DNA of 64,000 nt from NCBI GenBank assembly GCA_030068145.1, contig JAPJBO010000226.1, positions 210,533 through 274,532 of the forward strand, given 5' to 3'. Position numbers and translations under genes: made by a program. The stretch is from Diplonema papillatum (Eukaryota > Euglenozoa > Diplonemea > Diplonemida > Diplonemidae). Of this stretch, positions 1 through 9,786 are shown piece by piece. Position 1 is the first letter of the stretch; every line of letters starts with the position of its first letter. The notes under the pieces were generated by a model, which saw only the letters and a program-made list of their open reading frames with translations, had not been told where the DNA came from and did no database searches.

Positions 1-3000
1 TGCAAGAAGGCGAGCAGACCGACTGAATTTCGGTCAGTAGAAGCTTTCAAGGCGATGACGTGCGCGATGTTGACCTCCTTTGTCAACGCCACCTTGAGGT
101 CCTCCTTCGCACTCTCTTGTGACAGGTGGCTGACCACCGACTGGCAGTCTTGCTCGCACTGTGCAGTGGCCACCACAGGCGGTAGATTGTGCCCGAGACG
201 GATTTCGAAGCTTTTCGCCGATTTCGAGTGCACGGTGAAGGTGGAGAGAGGGAGGACGAGGGTCGGCTTCGTTCTGTCGTACGGGACTATGTACAGCTCG
301 GATTCCGTTTTGTACAAAACCGTGGTCAGCTGGAACGGCGCCTTCGGGTACCCGGTTGTTTCGACGAGGATGCTTCGCCAGTCTATCGCCGTTTTCGCCG
401 CCGGGACGAGCTTGCGCAGGGACTGGAAGAAGGCCTCCCTCGTGTCGGGCGCCGTGCTGACGGCGGGCAGGTGCTGCTTCCCGGAGGTCCAACCCGCGCC
501 GCGAGCCTCGTTTCCGCAGAGGAGGGACGGCATGTTGACTTTCGGGAAGTACTGCAGGCTGTAGGACGGCGCGAGTTCGTCGCACTGCATCAACGCGACG
601 ATCGGGCGGCACGCCCCGTCGGACAGGCTGCTTGCGGGGATGTCCGTGAAGAACACGCGCGCAGTGCTCCCGGCGAGACACGGCAAGGACAGTTTGTCCA
701 ACCGAGCGGGCTTGGCCCCAACCTCGTTGCCACGCTCCTCCTTCGTGAGCAGCGCGTACGTGTGGACTGCCACCGACGGGCCGAAGATCCACGACGACGT
801 GTCCGAGGCGACCGACAGGAACACGCGGTCGCCGCCGCCGCCGCCGCCGCCGCCAGCCGGCTGGGCGTCGAAGGCCGAGATCGTGTACGCCGCGCCTTCT
901 TCGGCGGGGCACTGCTCCTCCAGGTCGCCCAGCGGCAGCTGCGCCAGGGTCGCGCCCTTCAGCGTCGCCCAGTCGGCGTCGACACGGTGCGTCAGCACCG
1001 CTTTGCGCGCCGGCCCGGCGCGCTCCCAGATTTCGACCGTTTTTTCGCGCGCAACCGCGACGTGCGTGCCGCGAGCAGACGGGAAGAATGCCTTCGCGCC
1101 CTCTGCCGGGACCTGCCACGCGTGCTTCTCGTACGCGCCGCCCATCTCGGCCGAGTCGCGCTCCGCCAGCTGCTGCCGGAGGTGCCGCTCCCACGCCGGC
1201 GGTCCAGCCGGGTCGTCGTCGCTTTCGTCTCGTTGCGACACCGCGACGCAGGTCTTGCAATGCACCCGGTCCTGTTCCATCCACGACACCACGGGGGACA
1301 GGTCGTTGTTCACGGTGATGCAGCATCCCGTGACCGGGTTTGCCGTCTTCAACACGGTGATCTGCTCGTGGACGTTGACATACGAGGCGTCGTCCCCTGT
1401 GGGGGTTCCGTAGAAAGCAGAGACTTTCATGAGCTTCAGCACAGTGTCGCCTGTGCGGTCGTCGTGGAGGTGGATGAGGAGGTGCACGCTGGCGGCATGA
1501 ACCGAGACGATTGTGTGCGCCTCGAACGTTCGGTTGTAGGTTTCGTCCTCCTCGCCAGACCCGGCTTGCGCAAGCTGCGTGAACAGCAGCGTGCTTCTCT
1601 GCGAGGGGTTGACGTAGACAACGAAGTGCTCGCTGAGGGCCAGCAACACCTCCGGGCGGTACCCTAGCCTCCTGGACTGGACGAAGGAAGCCGGGGTCTT
1701 CAGCAGCAAGGCTGGCCGGTTTCCCGGGATGAATACCGTCGGCCTTACTTTTTGTAGTCGCGACACGGGAAACGACGTCGCGGTGGTCAACACGACCTTC
1801 TCGACGTCGTTCGTCTTCTTGGCCTCGCTGGCAAGCTGGAGGTCGTGCCCCACGGCTGTTATCTCGCCGGCTTTAGGGATGACCAGCGGCTTCTCGGGCG
1901 AGAGGCTGAACGGCTCGGCGGCAGGCAGGCGCGAGATGATGAACCCGGCTCCGGTGGCCCATGCGACGATTCCACGGTCGACGTTTACGTTCGCGGTGCC
2001 ATCCTTCGTGTCCCAGCTGCTGCCGAGGGAGGTGGACGTGCCCAGGATGCCTTCCGTAAGCCGCGAGAGCGTCACCTTCGCTCTGCACATGTCGTCGATC
2101 TCCCGCTCCGCCTGCATGCACATCTTGTAGAAACGAGACTCCGACACGTCTGCCGTACCTTCAGACTGATCCCAGCTCCACGAATACCGTTCGGCCTGGG
2201 GCCCCGAGGTTTTGTCGATGAACTCGTCGGTGTACCGCCTCATCTTCGGGTTCGGAGGTACCAACCTGTCGAACAGCGTGCGGACGGTCTTCCCGAGTGA
2301 ATACCAGTCGGCCGGGCGCGTTTGGTAAACAACGCACTCCCTCTGCGTGCGCGCAATCTCCGGAGGCATGAACCCCGGGGTACCCGTGAACGTGCTGCCC
2401 TGTCGGGGGTTTTGGGTGGTTTTCTTCTTCTGAAGCCTGCTGGGTACCAGGGAAAGCCTGCTGCACGGGAGCCAAGCTTCACGTGTTCGGCGGTACTGCA
2501 GAAGCGGCTACTGATTTCCCAAACGAAAGCATCAAGATGCGGCGCACCTTGGGGCTTGGCACTTGCGCTGAACACAAGCTCGTCGAGACGGTCAGCCACA
2601 GGGCAGAGCGGACGGGGTTGTAGCACTGTGCTGCCTCGGACGCAAGCTTTGTAAGCTGTGGTTGACCGTCACGTTCCTGGACCCGGAGCGGCCTTTTTCT
2701 TCTTTCCTTTTTTTCTGAACCATGCTGATACTGCGGATGGTTGGCAAGACCTCCTGAGTTTGTGCCACGAGTTGCGGGAGTCAGACCTAAAGCAGGACCG
2801 TACCCTGTTTCCTCACTTCTAGCGTTACTTGTGGATTAGAAGGTCGGTATTTGAAAGTCTCCGGTCCACCGTAGAGGCTTGAGTAGGAAGGAGGGTTGAA
2901 GGAGTTGAAAACAATGAGAAGGCACAGCTTCTCTTCGCACTGCCGCGGTGAGCGTAAGTCGCTTCGGAGCGCGATACAGGTCGCGGCACTGCTGGACTCA

Positions 3001-3143
3001 TCATTTACACCCCGTTCTTTTTTTCACCAGGTTCTACATACCGTGCTTCCGGTCGACTCGCCGAAGTCGAGAATCTTGAGCTTGCATTCGTTGTAGTTCG
3101 ATGACGTCAGAGCAACGTTTTGGAGCTTTAGGTCTCGGTGCGC
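1..3143 (-). CDS. Ser/Thr protein kinase, C-terminal block (two exons, runs off the window)
   Basis: Second half of a kinase gene whose N-lobe exons lie at 12.3-13.5 kb. Exon 3143-3042 (34 codons, phase 0) carries the catalytic loop HRDLKLQN and the DFG motif. The intron 3041-2400 starts gtatgt and ends cag. The next exon, 2399-1, stays open for about 799 codons and leaves the window. It begins with the activation-segment end GTPGFMPPEI (APE motif as PPE), then ADWYSLG (subdomain IX Asp), so the kinase looks catalytically complete. After roughly 130 residues it leaves the kinase fold and enters a region I do not recognise, with a Gly run near 850 and many short beta-like hydrophobic stretches. 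This long tail may carry a regulatory or scaffolding domain; that is inference. The plus strand holds long antisense open frames here, which are composition shadows. The family within the kinome is not determined. Confidence 0.8.
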
Positions 3144-3311
3144 CTGCGGGGCGATTGGTTGCGGGGGTTTCTCTCCTTTACTTTTGTTTTACATAATGGT
3201 GCAAGCGAAGAACAAATCAGTGAATGTGGTTGTATTGGATTTGCCCCGTACCTCTATATTTTTTCCTCCCTTCCATTCGGAGACGACGCAGCTACGTCGA
3301 GTATTTTTACA

Positions 3312-3455
3312 TAAGCGCCAGCTTGGAAGGAAGTGCTCGACGAAGCTGCCAGACAAGGAACCGAAGGGAACTCAAGTGCTGGAACTACTACCGGACGTGA
3401 AGCCATGCGGGACTACCTACACGGCAGGACACGCAAACACAACACGCTACCGATT
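3312..3455 (+). repeat. Dispersed short repeat, family S (plus orientation)
   Basis: Starts near acataagcgccagcttgg and shares a core ggaagtgctcgacgaagctg and a tail (catgcggg, cacgcaaacacaacac) with copies at 50846-51052 and 54437-54632, and in reverse at 15225-15085. It lies in the kinase 9.1 kb intron, antisense to the gene. It has no coding potential and no clear tRNA-type promoter boxes. Confidence 0.7.
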
Positions 3456-3837
3456 TGCCATACGCATGGCGTTTGTGGCTTGCCTTGCGCTGGATAAAAG
3501 CCCCCTAAGCTAAGAGATTCGAGGACGTCAAGCAGGACAGAGCTAGCTTTGGCGCAAGCTTTGCATGTTGCCGATTGACCGTCAGCCTAATATCTTTCGA
3601 GACTGGAGGTCCTATGAACATGCAACGTGAATAGCCTCTATTCGAGCCAACCCCAACCCCACTTTTCTTGCAACAAATATGAAAGTGTATTGTTTTTGGA
3701 CTAGATAATAGTGAGGAGCTAGCTTTTTTTCCCCCTGCCGGGGAGGCACAAGGAACCACCTCACCTGTTCTCAAGAACTAACTCGAGACAGGTATCCACC
3801 GTACCGAAAAATGATAACCGATAACCTGCCAAAATGC

Positions 3838-3912
3838 ATAGCGGTGGCAGAGTGAGCGGGCGTCGGCCTTCAGGCCGGTAGGCCCGGGTTCAAACCCTGT
3901 ACATCACACTTT
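3838..3912 (+). other. tRNA-like sequence (possible tRNA pseudogene or SINE head)
   Basis: An A-box-like tggcagagtgagcgg is followed about 35 bases later by a perfect B-box-like ggttcaaacc inside a T-arm (four of five pairs). The anticodon region ggccttcaggcc makes too small a loop, and the acceptor ends pair only about five of seven, so I do not call a functional tRNA. A tRNA pseudogene or a tRNA-derived SINE start are the alternatives. Confidence 0.35.
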
Positions 3913-4059
3913 TCCGGTCGAAGATTGTTTTCGGGGTTTGCTGGGTTTCGGGGTCCAATGTGCCCGAAATGTGCGTTTTTTGCGGAGTTTCTCAGTATTT
4001 CGCGGTATTTGGGTCACCCCGGGAAACGGAGTCGGGGGGGATCCAACTTGCCATCACAG

Positions 4060-4240
4060 GCCAAGCTTGCTACCAGAACCCGAACTTTGCTTCGCCCGAA
4101 CTTTGCTTCACCAGAACTCAGCTTCGCGAACTTTGCTTCGAACTTAGCTTCGCCAGAACTTAGCATCGCCCGAAATTTACTGTTTCCCGAACTTTAGCTG
4201 CTGCCTCTAGTCTCGCCCCGCGCCGGTCTTTAGCCGAGCG
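4060..4240 (+). repeat. Degenerate tandem repeat of cttcgcccgaacttag-type units
   Basis: Repeated 15-20 base units (aactttgcttcgcccg, aacttagcttcgccag) end in a non-repetitive tail ctgctgcctctagtctcgc and gcgccggtcttta. The same array plus the same tail recurs at 16735-16865. Both copies are in introns of minus-strand genes, so the array with its tail is probably one dispersed element. Confidence 0.7.
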
Positions 4241-4832
4241 CACGTACTTAGTTCTTCGGCGGCGTGGAGAAAGAAGAACTATAATACTGCGCCTGTACGT
4301 CCAGAAACACGGCAGTCCACGGGCCAAGGGCTACTCGTCTTTGCCATCCAAGCCTTTCTTCACCCAGATATCGGGATCTGGCAAGCTATGATGGAGGGCT
4401 CGGGGACCCGTCCCAGCCTCTCAGCCAAAAGATCATGCCGCCATCGATATTTTGATTCACAACGGGGCCTTGTAGGCTAATTACAACCCTGGGTGCTCCC
4501 TCCTCGGCAGAATACTCGACTCCGAATGGAAGGGAGGGAAGTTAGGGGTAAAGGGGCAAATACAAAACAAACACAATCTGATTTCGTTCTTCGCTTACAC
4601 CTCCATGTGTTGCTTTATCACTCAGGACTTTTTCCGGGTGAAGCTTGGTTTCGCGCGGCGGCCTTTCCCGGTGCAATTGGTGCTCGCAAGAATCGAAGGT
4701 GTCGCTGCTCACATACCAGATCCATCCGTAGGATGGCGAAATCCAGCGAGATTATTTCCCTTCTCTGGGCCCACTAGCAGCGACGGACCTCGCTTCGTGG
4801 TGCCAACACGAGGGGAGAACTCGGAGACAAAG
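4241..4832. other. Intron stretch without recognised content
   Basis: Part of the kinase 9.1 kb intron. Short open frames only, none with a recognisable domain. No tandem repeat or inverted terminus was seen. Confidence 0.5.
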
Positions 4833-5050
4833 AAGAAATGTGAAAACGGGTTTTTGCCTAGAGGCTTTTCGTGTTATTTTGCAAATGCTTTGAGCTATCT
4901 TTGTGTCTGTGCTTTCAGTCGTCTTCTTAACCATGGTTAAGTGCGCAAATGGTGTCAGCCGAAGCTGGTAAAGCTTCGGCGCCGCCCACGTTATGTTTGT
5001 TTAGCATTGAGTTCTTTTAAGTACATGAACCACATGGATTAGCATGCACT
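4833..5050 (-). repeat. Structured repeat TR with the retrotransposon target sequence (copy 1)
   Basis: Nearly identical to 61458-61668. On the minus strand it reads target sequence T (5050-4993), then gtgggcggc, then a hairpin at 4980-4958 (9-bp stem gccgaagct/agcttcggc, 5-base loop), tgacacca, then the perfect 16-bp palindrome cttaaccatggttaag (4941-4926), then about 90 conserved bases. A diverged copy in the biotin gene intron keeps the hairpin with different stem bases. It abuts the 3' end of retrotransposon copy A. It may be a host repeat used as target, or part of the element's 3' region. Confidence 0.7.
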
Positions 5051-5065
5051 GCCTTGAAAGTCAGG

Positions 5066-8000
5066 TTATCGGATGACGTCGTCACCTGCCATTGCGTCGT
5101 CAAGGTCGAGCATTTGTGGAGCTAGCGGGGTTTGGCTTTCTTGCGATTCCAAAGACTGAGTCGGCGAGTACGATGGCGGGCAGGAGTGCCCGTTTTCCAC
5201 TTTCGAGGGCATTGGTGTGCCCGTGGTCCCCGGTCGTTTCTGAGAGCTGCTTGCCCTCGGTACCTTCTTCTTCCTTCGATGCACCCCTGAGTCGGGTGTG
5301 GTCGCCTTCGTCTTCTTCCGCTTGCGGCCGGCGATCGGGCCTTCCTTCGGGGTGCCGAGCACCCTCTTCTTCCGCGCTGGTCGTTCGCTGGTTCCTGGCG
5401 TTGGTGGCGGCCTCTTGGTTGCCCGTCCGGTCGACGCTGTTTCCTTTTTCGTTGCCGCGAGCGGCGCTCGCGCCGCTCGCTTTCCTACTGGCGTTTCCCG
5501 CTGTACACTCACCTGGGTGGGTGAGGAGGGCCTCTTCTTCTTGCTGCGTCCGGGGGTTGACTGGACGTTCGTCTTGTTGGACTGGTGGTGGCCGCGGCTG
5601 CAACATGCCGCCGGTCGCCTCTGCGTCAGCGTAGGGAGCCTTCTGCACTCTTGGCAGGTGGCTCTGCCATGCGTGCGGCAGGCATGATGCCCGCTGCGGC
5701 AACACGCCGCCGCCGTCTTGCACTCGCCGCACTTCGTCGTGCTGTGCTCTGTGCACACCGCGATCGGCTGCCCATCGTTCGCGTGGTGATGGTGCCGGCA
5801 GCACATCTCTACCGTGGGAACGTCCCTTCGGACGAGTGCTTTGCACGCCTCACACTTCCCTTTGTGATGGGTCGCGCATGTGACGAGTGCCTTCTCTTTT
5901 CCGACTCCCGGCATATGCACGGGGTCTGGGTGTAGTTGTGGTGGGGCAGGCAGGGCCCACCTCGCCGCTCTCCCGATCGTCCAGTCAGGGTACGTCGGGC
6001 ACTGCGTCCCTACATCGCTTCCTTTCACTTGTTCCTCAAGTATCGTCCCCGTGTGTGCCTCGCGAAAGCGTGGCCTGGGCCGTATACCCGATATCCCCGT
6101 GATGCCCATGAACGACAGCGACGTCGTCGGGCACACCCTCTCTCCTCTCATGCAGCTTCCCAGCCCTTGCTGTGCCGCCAGCTTGTCCAACGCGCTCATC
6201 ATGCAGCGCAGGACGTTTCCCCGTTCTCTCACCCCCTTCGGCGCATTCCCGTGCAGCGGCATGCTGAGGCCCGAGAAGAGTTCAAAGTCGATCGCAAGCT
6301 CCAGCATTGACGCCTGCCCGTTCTCGGTCCATTGCATGTCCGACAGCCACGCTACCAACGCATAAAACGTCGGTAGTCCCCAGGTCTTGTTCCGCTCCCA
6401 CGTCCATGCCGGGGCAATCCGCGCGAAGGGGTGGTCAAATTTCTCGGCAGGCATCGCATTCGCTCTCGACCAGGGGGTCGTGGGGTTCCTGGCCACCCAG
6501 CCACGTGCTTCGAGCCCAGCCCGTTCCGCAAGGATTTCAGCCATCATCTCCTGGAGCCGCCTCGAGAATTGGGCATTCTCGGGTACTACCACACCGTGTT
6601 CCAGCGTGCATCTGGGCCAGTCGGCCCGGTTGGCTGCCATCAGCTCGACATGTGCCTCTCGTCGCCGTATGTGCGAGTACGCTCCGCAGTCCCAGAATAC
6701 GTGTTTCTCGTCCTCGGTGTCGCCGCTTCCACAGTGCTTGCAGCTGGGCGTCTGCGGCTCAGCTCCGGCCTGCCTCATCCGCGACGTGTACTCAGCCGTG
6801 TTCACACCCCCCGCCAACGCTACACGTATTAGCCTCGCGGTGTGCGCGGGACATTCACGCATCCTCCAGAAGGTGTTCGTCCGCTCCAGGTCGGCTCTCT
6901 GTATGCCCTCAAATCCCGGCCGCCTCGCCACCAGTCGGGACCACGTCTTCGCCCTCAAGTCCGCCCTAACTTCATGTCCCCTCTTCGAAGGTGCCGAGGT
7001 TAACGGGTCATATGTTGCACCATTCCTCAGCGTGCGAGACAGGGGCCCGGGTCCCCATACGTATCCACACTCCTCCATGCTCCTCATCGCCAGTCCGACT
7101 GGCCCCAGGGGTAGGTCCCCCTCGGCGTATCTTCCCCGGATGCTCTCCATCAGAGGCAGCAGTCGTGGCAACCTCTCGCACGCCGCGTAAAACGCTGTCG
7201 TCACCCTATATGCTAGGCATGTACCGGGATCCGTCAGGTGGCCCTTCTCCTGAAAGTTTAGGACCATCTCCCTCGCGCGCTTCGGGTTGGATCCACCCCA
7301 GATCAGTCCCATCACCGACGTCGTCAGCCGTTTCATCGCCACCTTCGATACCGGCGCGAAAGAGCAGCCTGACAGCGCCGCCGGTAGCACATTCGACTGC
7401 ACAATCCGGACCCGCTTTTCGTACCGGAACGGCGCATGGCGGAGGCCTTCCGCCAGGGCAGCCGCCTTCTCCACCCTCTCCGAGTCGGACCTTTCCGTCC
7501 TATTCTTCGCCGTCGAGACTAGGACCCCGAGGCACTTGACGGATTTGCTAAACCGCAGCAGCGCATCCACGCTGCGGAGTTTGAGAGTCGACTGATGCCT
7601 ACGTCTCGTCGAGAACGCGACCGTCTTCTGGAGGTTTAGCTCCATCCCGGTGAGTGTGCAGAACTCGTCTACTACGTCCACTCCCTTTTGCAGGGCGGCC
7701 TCCGACAGCCTGGACAGCAGTGTGGCGTCGTCCGCGTATGACTTTGGACTCACACCCTCCGCTTCTTTCTTGACCGCTTTCATCACTACCGACAGCAGGG
7801 CATTGATGAGTATGACGGATACAGGGCACCCTTGAAGGATACCGTTGGTCACACTGAACTCCCTGCCCACCCCTAATGGTAGCTTGAAGCGTCTCGCGAG
7901 CAGTCTGTAGATAGCCCTCAGCGGCTTGAGAACCCGATTGTGCAATCCTAAGTCCTCGGCTAAGCGCAGTACTATCTCTCGCGGGACCATGTCGAAGCAT

Positions 8001-9763
8001 TTCCGGAAGTCCAGCGCCACACCGTAGAGCGGCTCCCCGTCTAACAAGGCGTCCTCCATCTCGAGCCCAATTTCCATCAAGACGTCCTCGATCCGGTGAC
8101 CCGGTCGAAAGCCTTTCTGTCCTTCTTCGATCCATTCCTCTTGCCACAGAACTATGTCCGCCAGCCTGCGGCAGGCCCATAAGCGGTACACGGCGGATGT
8201 GACGGTTATCGGTCTTGTGTGCAGCGGGTCTTGACTCTCATCCTTCGGCACCATCGACACCAGCGCAGTTGTCATGCTTGCCGGCCAGTCTCCAGTTGCT
8301 TCGACCAGGTTCATGACGTCTGCAAGTGCATTCAGCAGGGGGAGCGGCAACTCCCGCAGTTCAGCCATACGCCAGCCATCCACCCCTGACGCGCTTTTCT
8401 TCGGCTTCTTCCTCAGCAGAATTCGCAGCTCCTCCCCCGTGATTGTTCCGGCTTCCATCATATGTGGGCCGATGTGATCCCGGAACCGATCCCGAAACGG
8501 CTCGTACTCCGGCTCTGGCCCGTCCTTGTACTTACGCAGGATAGGGTCCCACGCAGTGTTCAGCACCTCGTCCATCTCGTCAACATTTGCAGTCACTCCC
8601 GCCCCCTTTCGCAACACCCCCGACGGCTCAGCGCGTCCGGCGCAGATGGTTGTCAGACATCGTCTGCTCGCATCGGCCCTCTCGTTCAGCTTGTCTCGGT
8701 ATTTCGTAAACCTGGCCGCCGATCCTTCCTTTCCGAGCCTGCTCGTCTCTTCCCGCAATGCCGTGAGAAGCTGCTTCGCCTCCTCATGATCCGGGAATCC
8801 TTCTGTCCCTTGGCCATCTTTCATGCACGCCTGTGCCAGCCGCCTGCTGTTCTGCCAGCAACGGGATACCTCATGCGGAACTGCCTCCGGCCCGCGCCGT
8901 TGCGCAAGGTAGCTGCAGATGCGTTCCATCCTGTGGATGGCCTTCCGGAGCCGTAGCTGTCTGCTGTTCGCCGCCCCCGACCCGTCGCTCGCAGTGCTTG
9001 CCGTGATGCAGACTCTCTTAGGTGACGTCTTTACCCCCCGTCCTGTACTTCTTCCCCTTTCTTCCGCAGGGATTCCGAAGGCATCCTGCAAGTACTGCTC
9101 ACTGACTCGTGACCACTCGAGCCAGGCCTCTTCCACGCGTTGTGCTGCCAGCCGTTCTGCGAAATCGGAGTTGGCTAGTCTCTGTACGGCTTCTCTGTAA
9201 GCTTCTGTGTCCGAGAGGCCCCACTTGGGTCCCCCCTCCGTAGAGATTTCCCGCGGTACTTTAAATCGCCACACGATTTGGCGCAGCGCCGCAATGTCCA
9301 GGGTCATTGTCACGAGCCGGTGTCCCGGCACGTTCACCGCAGTGGTGACGCATTGGCGGAAAGCTCCCGTCGTTATTCGGTTGAGGAGTATGCGGTCGAT
9401 CCTCGTGCCCGATGTCCGGGCGCTGGTAAAGGTCGGTGGTGGTGGTGTGTCACCGGTACGCGCATGGTGCAGTTCCGCTGCGTCGGACCATCCATTCCTT
9501 AGTGCCTTCCGCAGTACTGGGGACCGGTCTTCTTCTGTGTTCAGGTCACCCATCACCATTATGGGGACGTCACCGAGGCTATCCGCCGCTGCGAAGAGGA
9601 TCTTCTCCAGCATGTCCTCACGCTCCTCGCTCTCCGCCCTCCCGTTTCCGGAAGGGCAGTAGACATTGAACACGTGCACGAACGTGTTGCCGGCCCCTGT
9701 TGCCACTACCGTATGGCTCACTCGGTCCGGGGACCGTATTGCTGCGTGCGAGAGCGCCGTCAT
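5066..9763 (-). CDS. Retrotransposon polyprotein: endonuclease C-part, reverse transcriptase, zinc-binding tail
   Basis: 1565 residues. An APE/EEP endonuclease core is present: GDLNTEED at about 72, RIDRILLN at about 121, GHRLVTM at about 147. The N-terminal endonuclease part lies in the upstream ORF in another frame; this frame is open a little further up, to a TAG near 9810, and reads sensibly (DDELLRPIPAYDT). The reverse transcriptase spans about 440-760, with the ALDFRKCFD aspartate at about 585, GILQGCPVSV at about 641 and YADD at 676-679. A CKHC...H....C knuckle near 1060 resembles those after the RT of many APE-type LINEs. The last ~300 residues hold three C-x2-H/C-x2-C plus CC...HH modules and a basic tail rich in TPGTSER/KKRK. 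It acts in target-primed reverse transcription. The repeated Cys/His tail is unfamiliar to me. Confidence 0.9.
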   Translation of the reverse strand: MTALSHAAIRSPDRVSHTVVATGAGNTFVHVFNVYCPSGNGRAESEEREDMLEKILFAAADSLGDVPIMVMGDLNTEEDRSPVLRKALRNGWSDAAELHHARTGDTPPPPTFTSARTSGTRIDRILLNRITTGAFRQCVTTAVNVPGHRLVTMTLDIAALRQIVWRFKVPREISTEGGPKWGLSDTEAYREAVQRLANSDFAERLAAQRVEEAWLEWSRVSEQYLQDAFGIPAEERGRSTGRGVKTSPKRVCITASTASDGSGAANSRQLRLRKAIHRMERICSYLAQRRGPEAVPHEVSRCWQNSRRLAQACMKDGQGTEGFPDHEEAKQLLTALREETSRLGKEGSAARFTKYRDKLNERADASRRCLTTICAGRAEPSGVLRKGAGVTANVDEMDEVLNTAWDPILRKYKDGPEPEYEPFRDRFRDHIGPHMMEAGTITGEELRILLRKKPKKSASGVDGWRMAELRELPLPLLNALADVMNLVEATGDWPASMTTALVSMVPKDESQDPLHTRPITVTSAVYRLWACRRLADIVLWQEEWIEEGQKGFRPGHRIEDVLMEIGLEMEDALLDGEPLYGVALDFRKCFDMVPREIVLRLAEDLGLHNRVLKPLRAIYRLLARRFKLPLGVGREFSVTNGILQGCPVSVILINALLSVVMKAVKKEAEGVSPKSYADDATLLSRLSEAALQKGVDVVDEFCTLTGMELNLQKTVAFSTRRRHQSTLKLRSVDALLRFSKSVKCLGVLVSTAKNRTERSDSERVEKAAALAEGLRHAPFRYEKRVRIVQSNVLPAALSGCSFAPVSKVAMKRLTTSVMGLIWGGSNPKRAREMVLNFQEKGHLTDPGTCLAYRVTTAFYAACERLPRLLPLMESIRGRYAEGDLPLGPVGLAMRSMEECGYVWGPGPLSRTLRNGATYDPLTSAPSKRGHEVRADLRAKTWSRLVARRPGFEGIQRADLERTNTFWRMRECPAHTARLIRVALAGGVNTAEYTSRMRQAGAEPQTPSCKHCGSGDTEDEKHVFWDCGAYSHIRRREAHVELMAANRADWPRCTLEHGVVVPENAQFSRRLQEMMAEILAERAGLEARGWVARNPTTPWSRANAMPAEKFDHPFARIAPAWTWERNKTWGLPTFYALVAWLSDMQWTENGQASMLELAIDFELFSGLSMPLHGNAPKGVRERGNVLRCMMSALDKLAAQQGLGSCMRGERVCPTTSLSFMGITGISGIRPRPRFREAHTGTILEEQVKGSDVGTQCPTYPDWTIGRAARWALPAPPQLHPDPVHMPGVGKEKALVTCATHHKGKCEACKALVRRDVPTVEMCCRHHHHANDGQPIAVCTEHSTTKCGECKTAAACCRSGHHACRTHGRATCQECRRLPTLTQRRPAACCSRGHHQSNKTNVQSTPGRSKKKRPSSPTQVSVQRETPVGKRAARAPLAATKKETASTGRATKRPPPTPGTSERPARKKRVLGTPKEGPIAGRKRKKTKATTPDSGVHRRKKKVPRASSSQKRPGTTGTPMPSKVENGHSCPPSYSPTQSLESQESQTPLAPQMLDLDDAMAGDDVIR

Positions 9764-9786
9764 CGTATCGTACGCCGGTATCGGTC

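Noticed and set aside
189..1667. Long plus-strand open frame (492 codons)
   Set aside because: Antisense to the kinase exon, whose minus-strand frame gives sensible protein continuous with the kinase motifs. The plus frame is Arg/Val-rich, as expected from GC-rich antisense codons.
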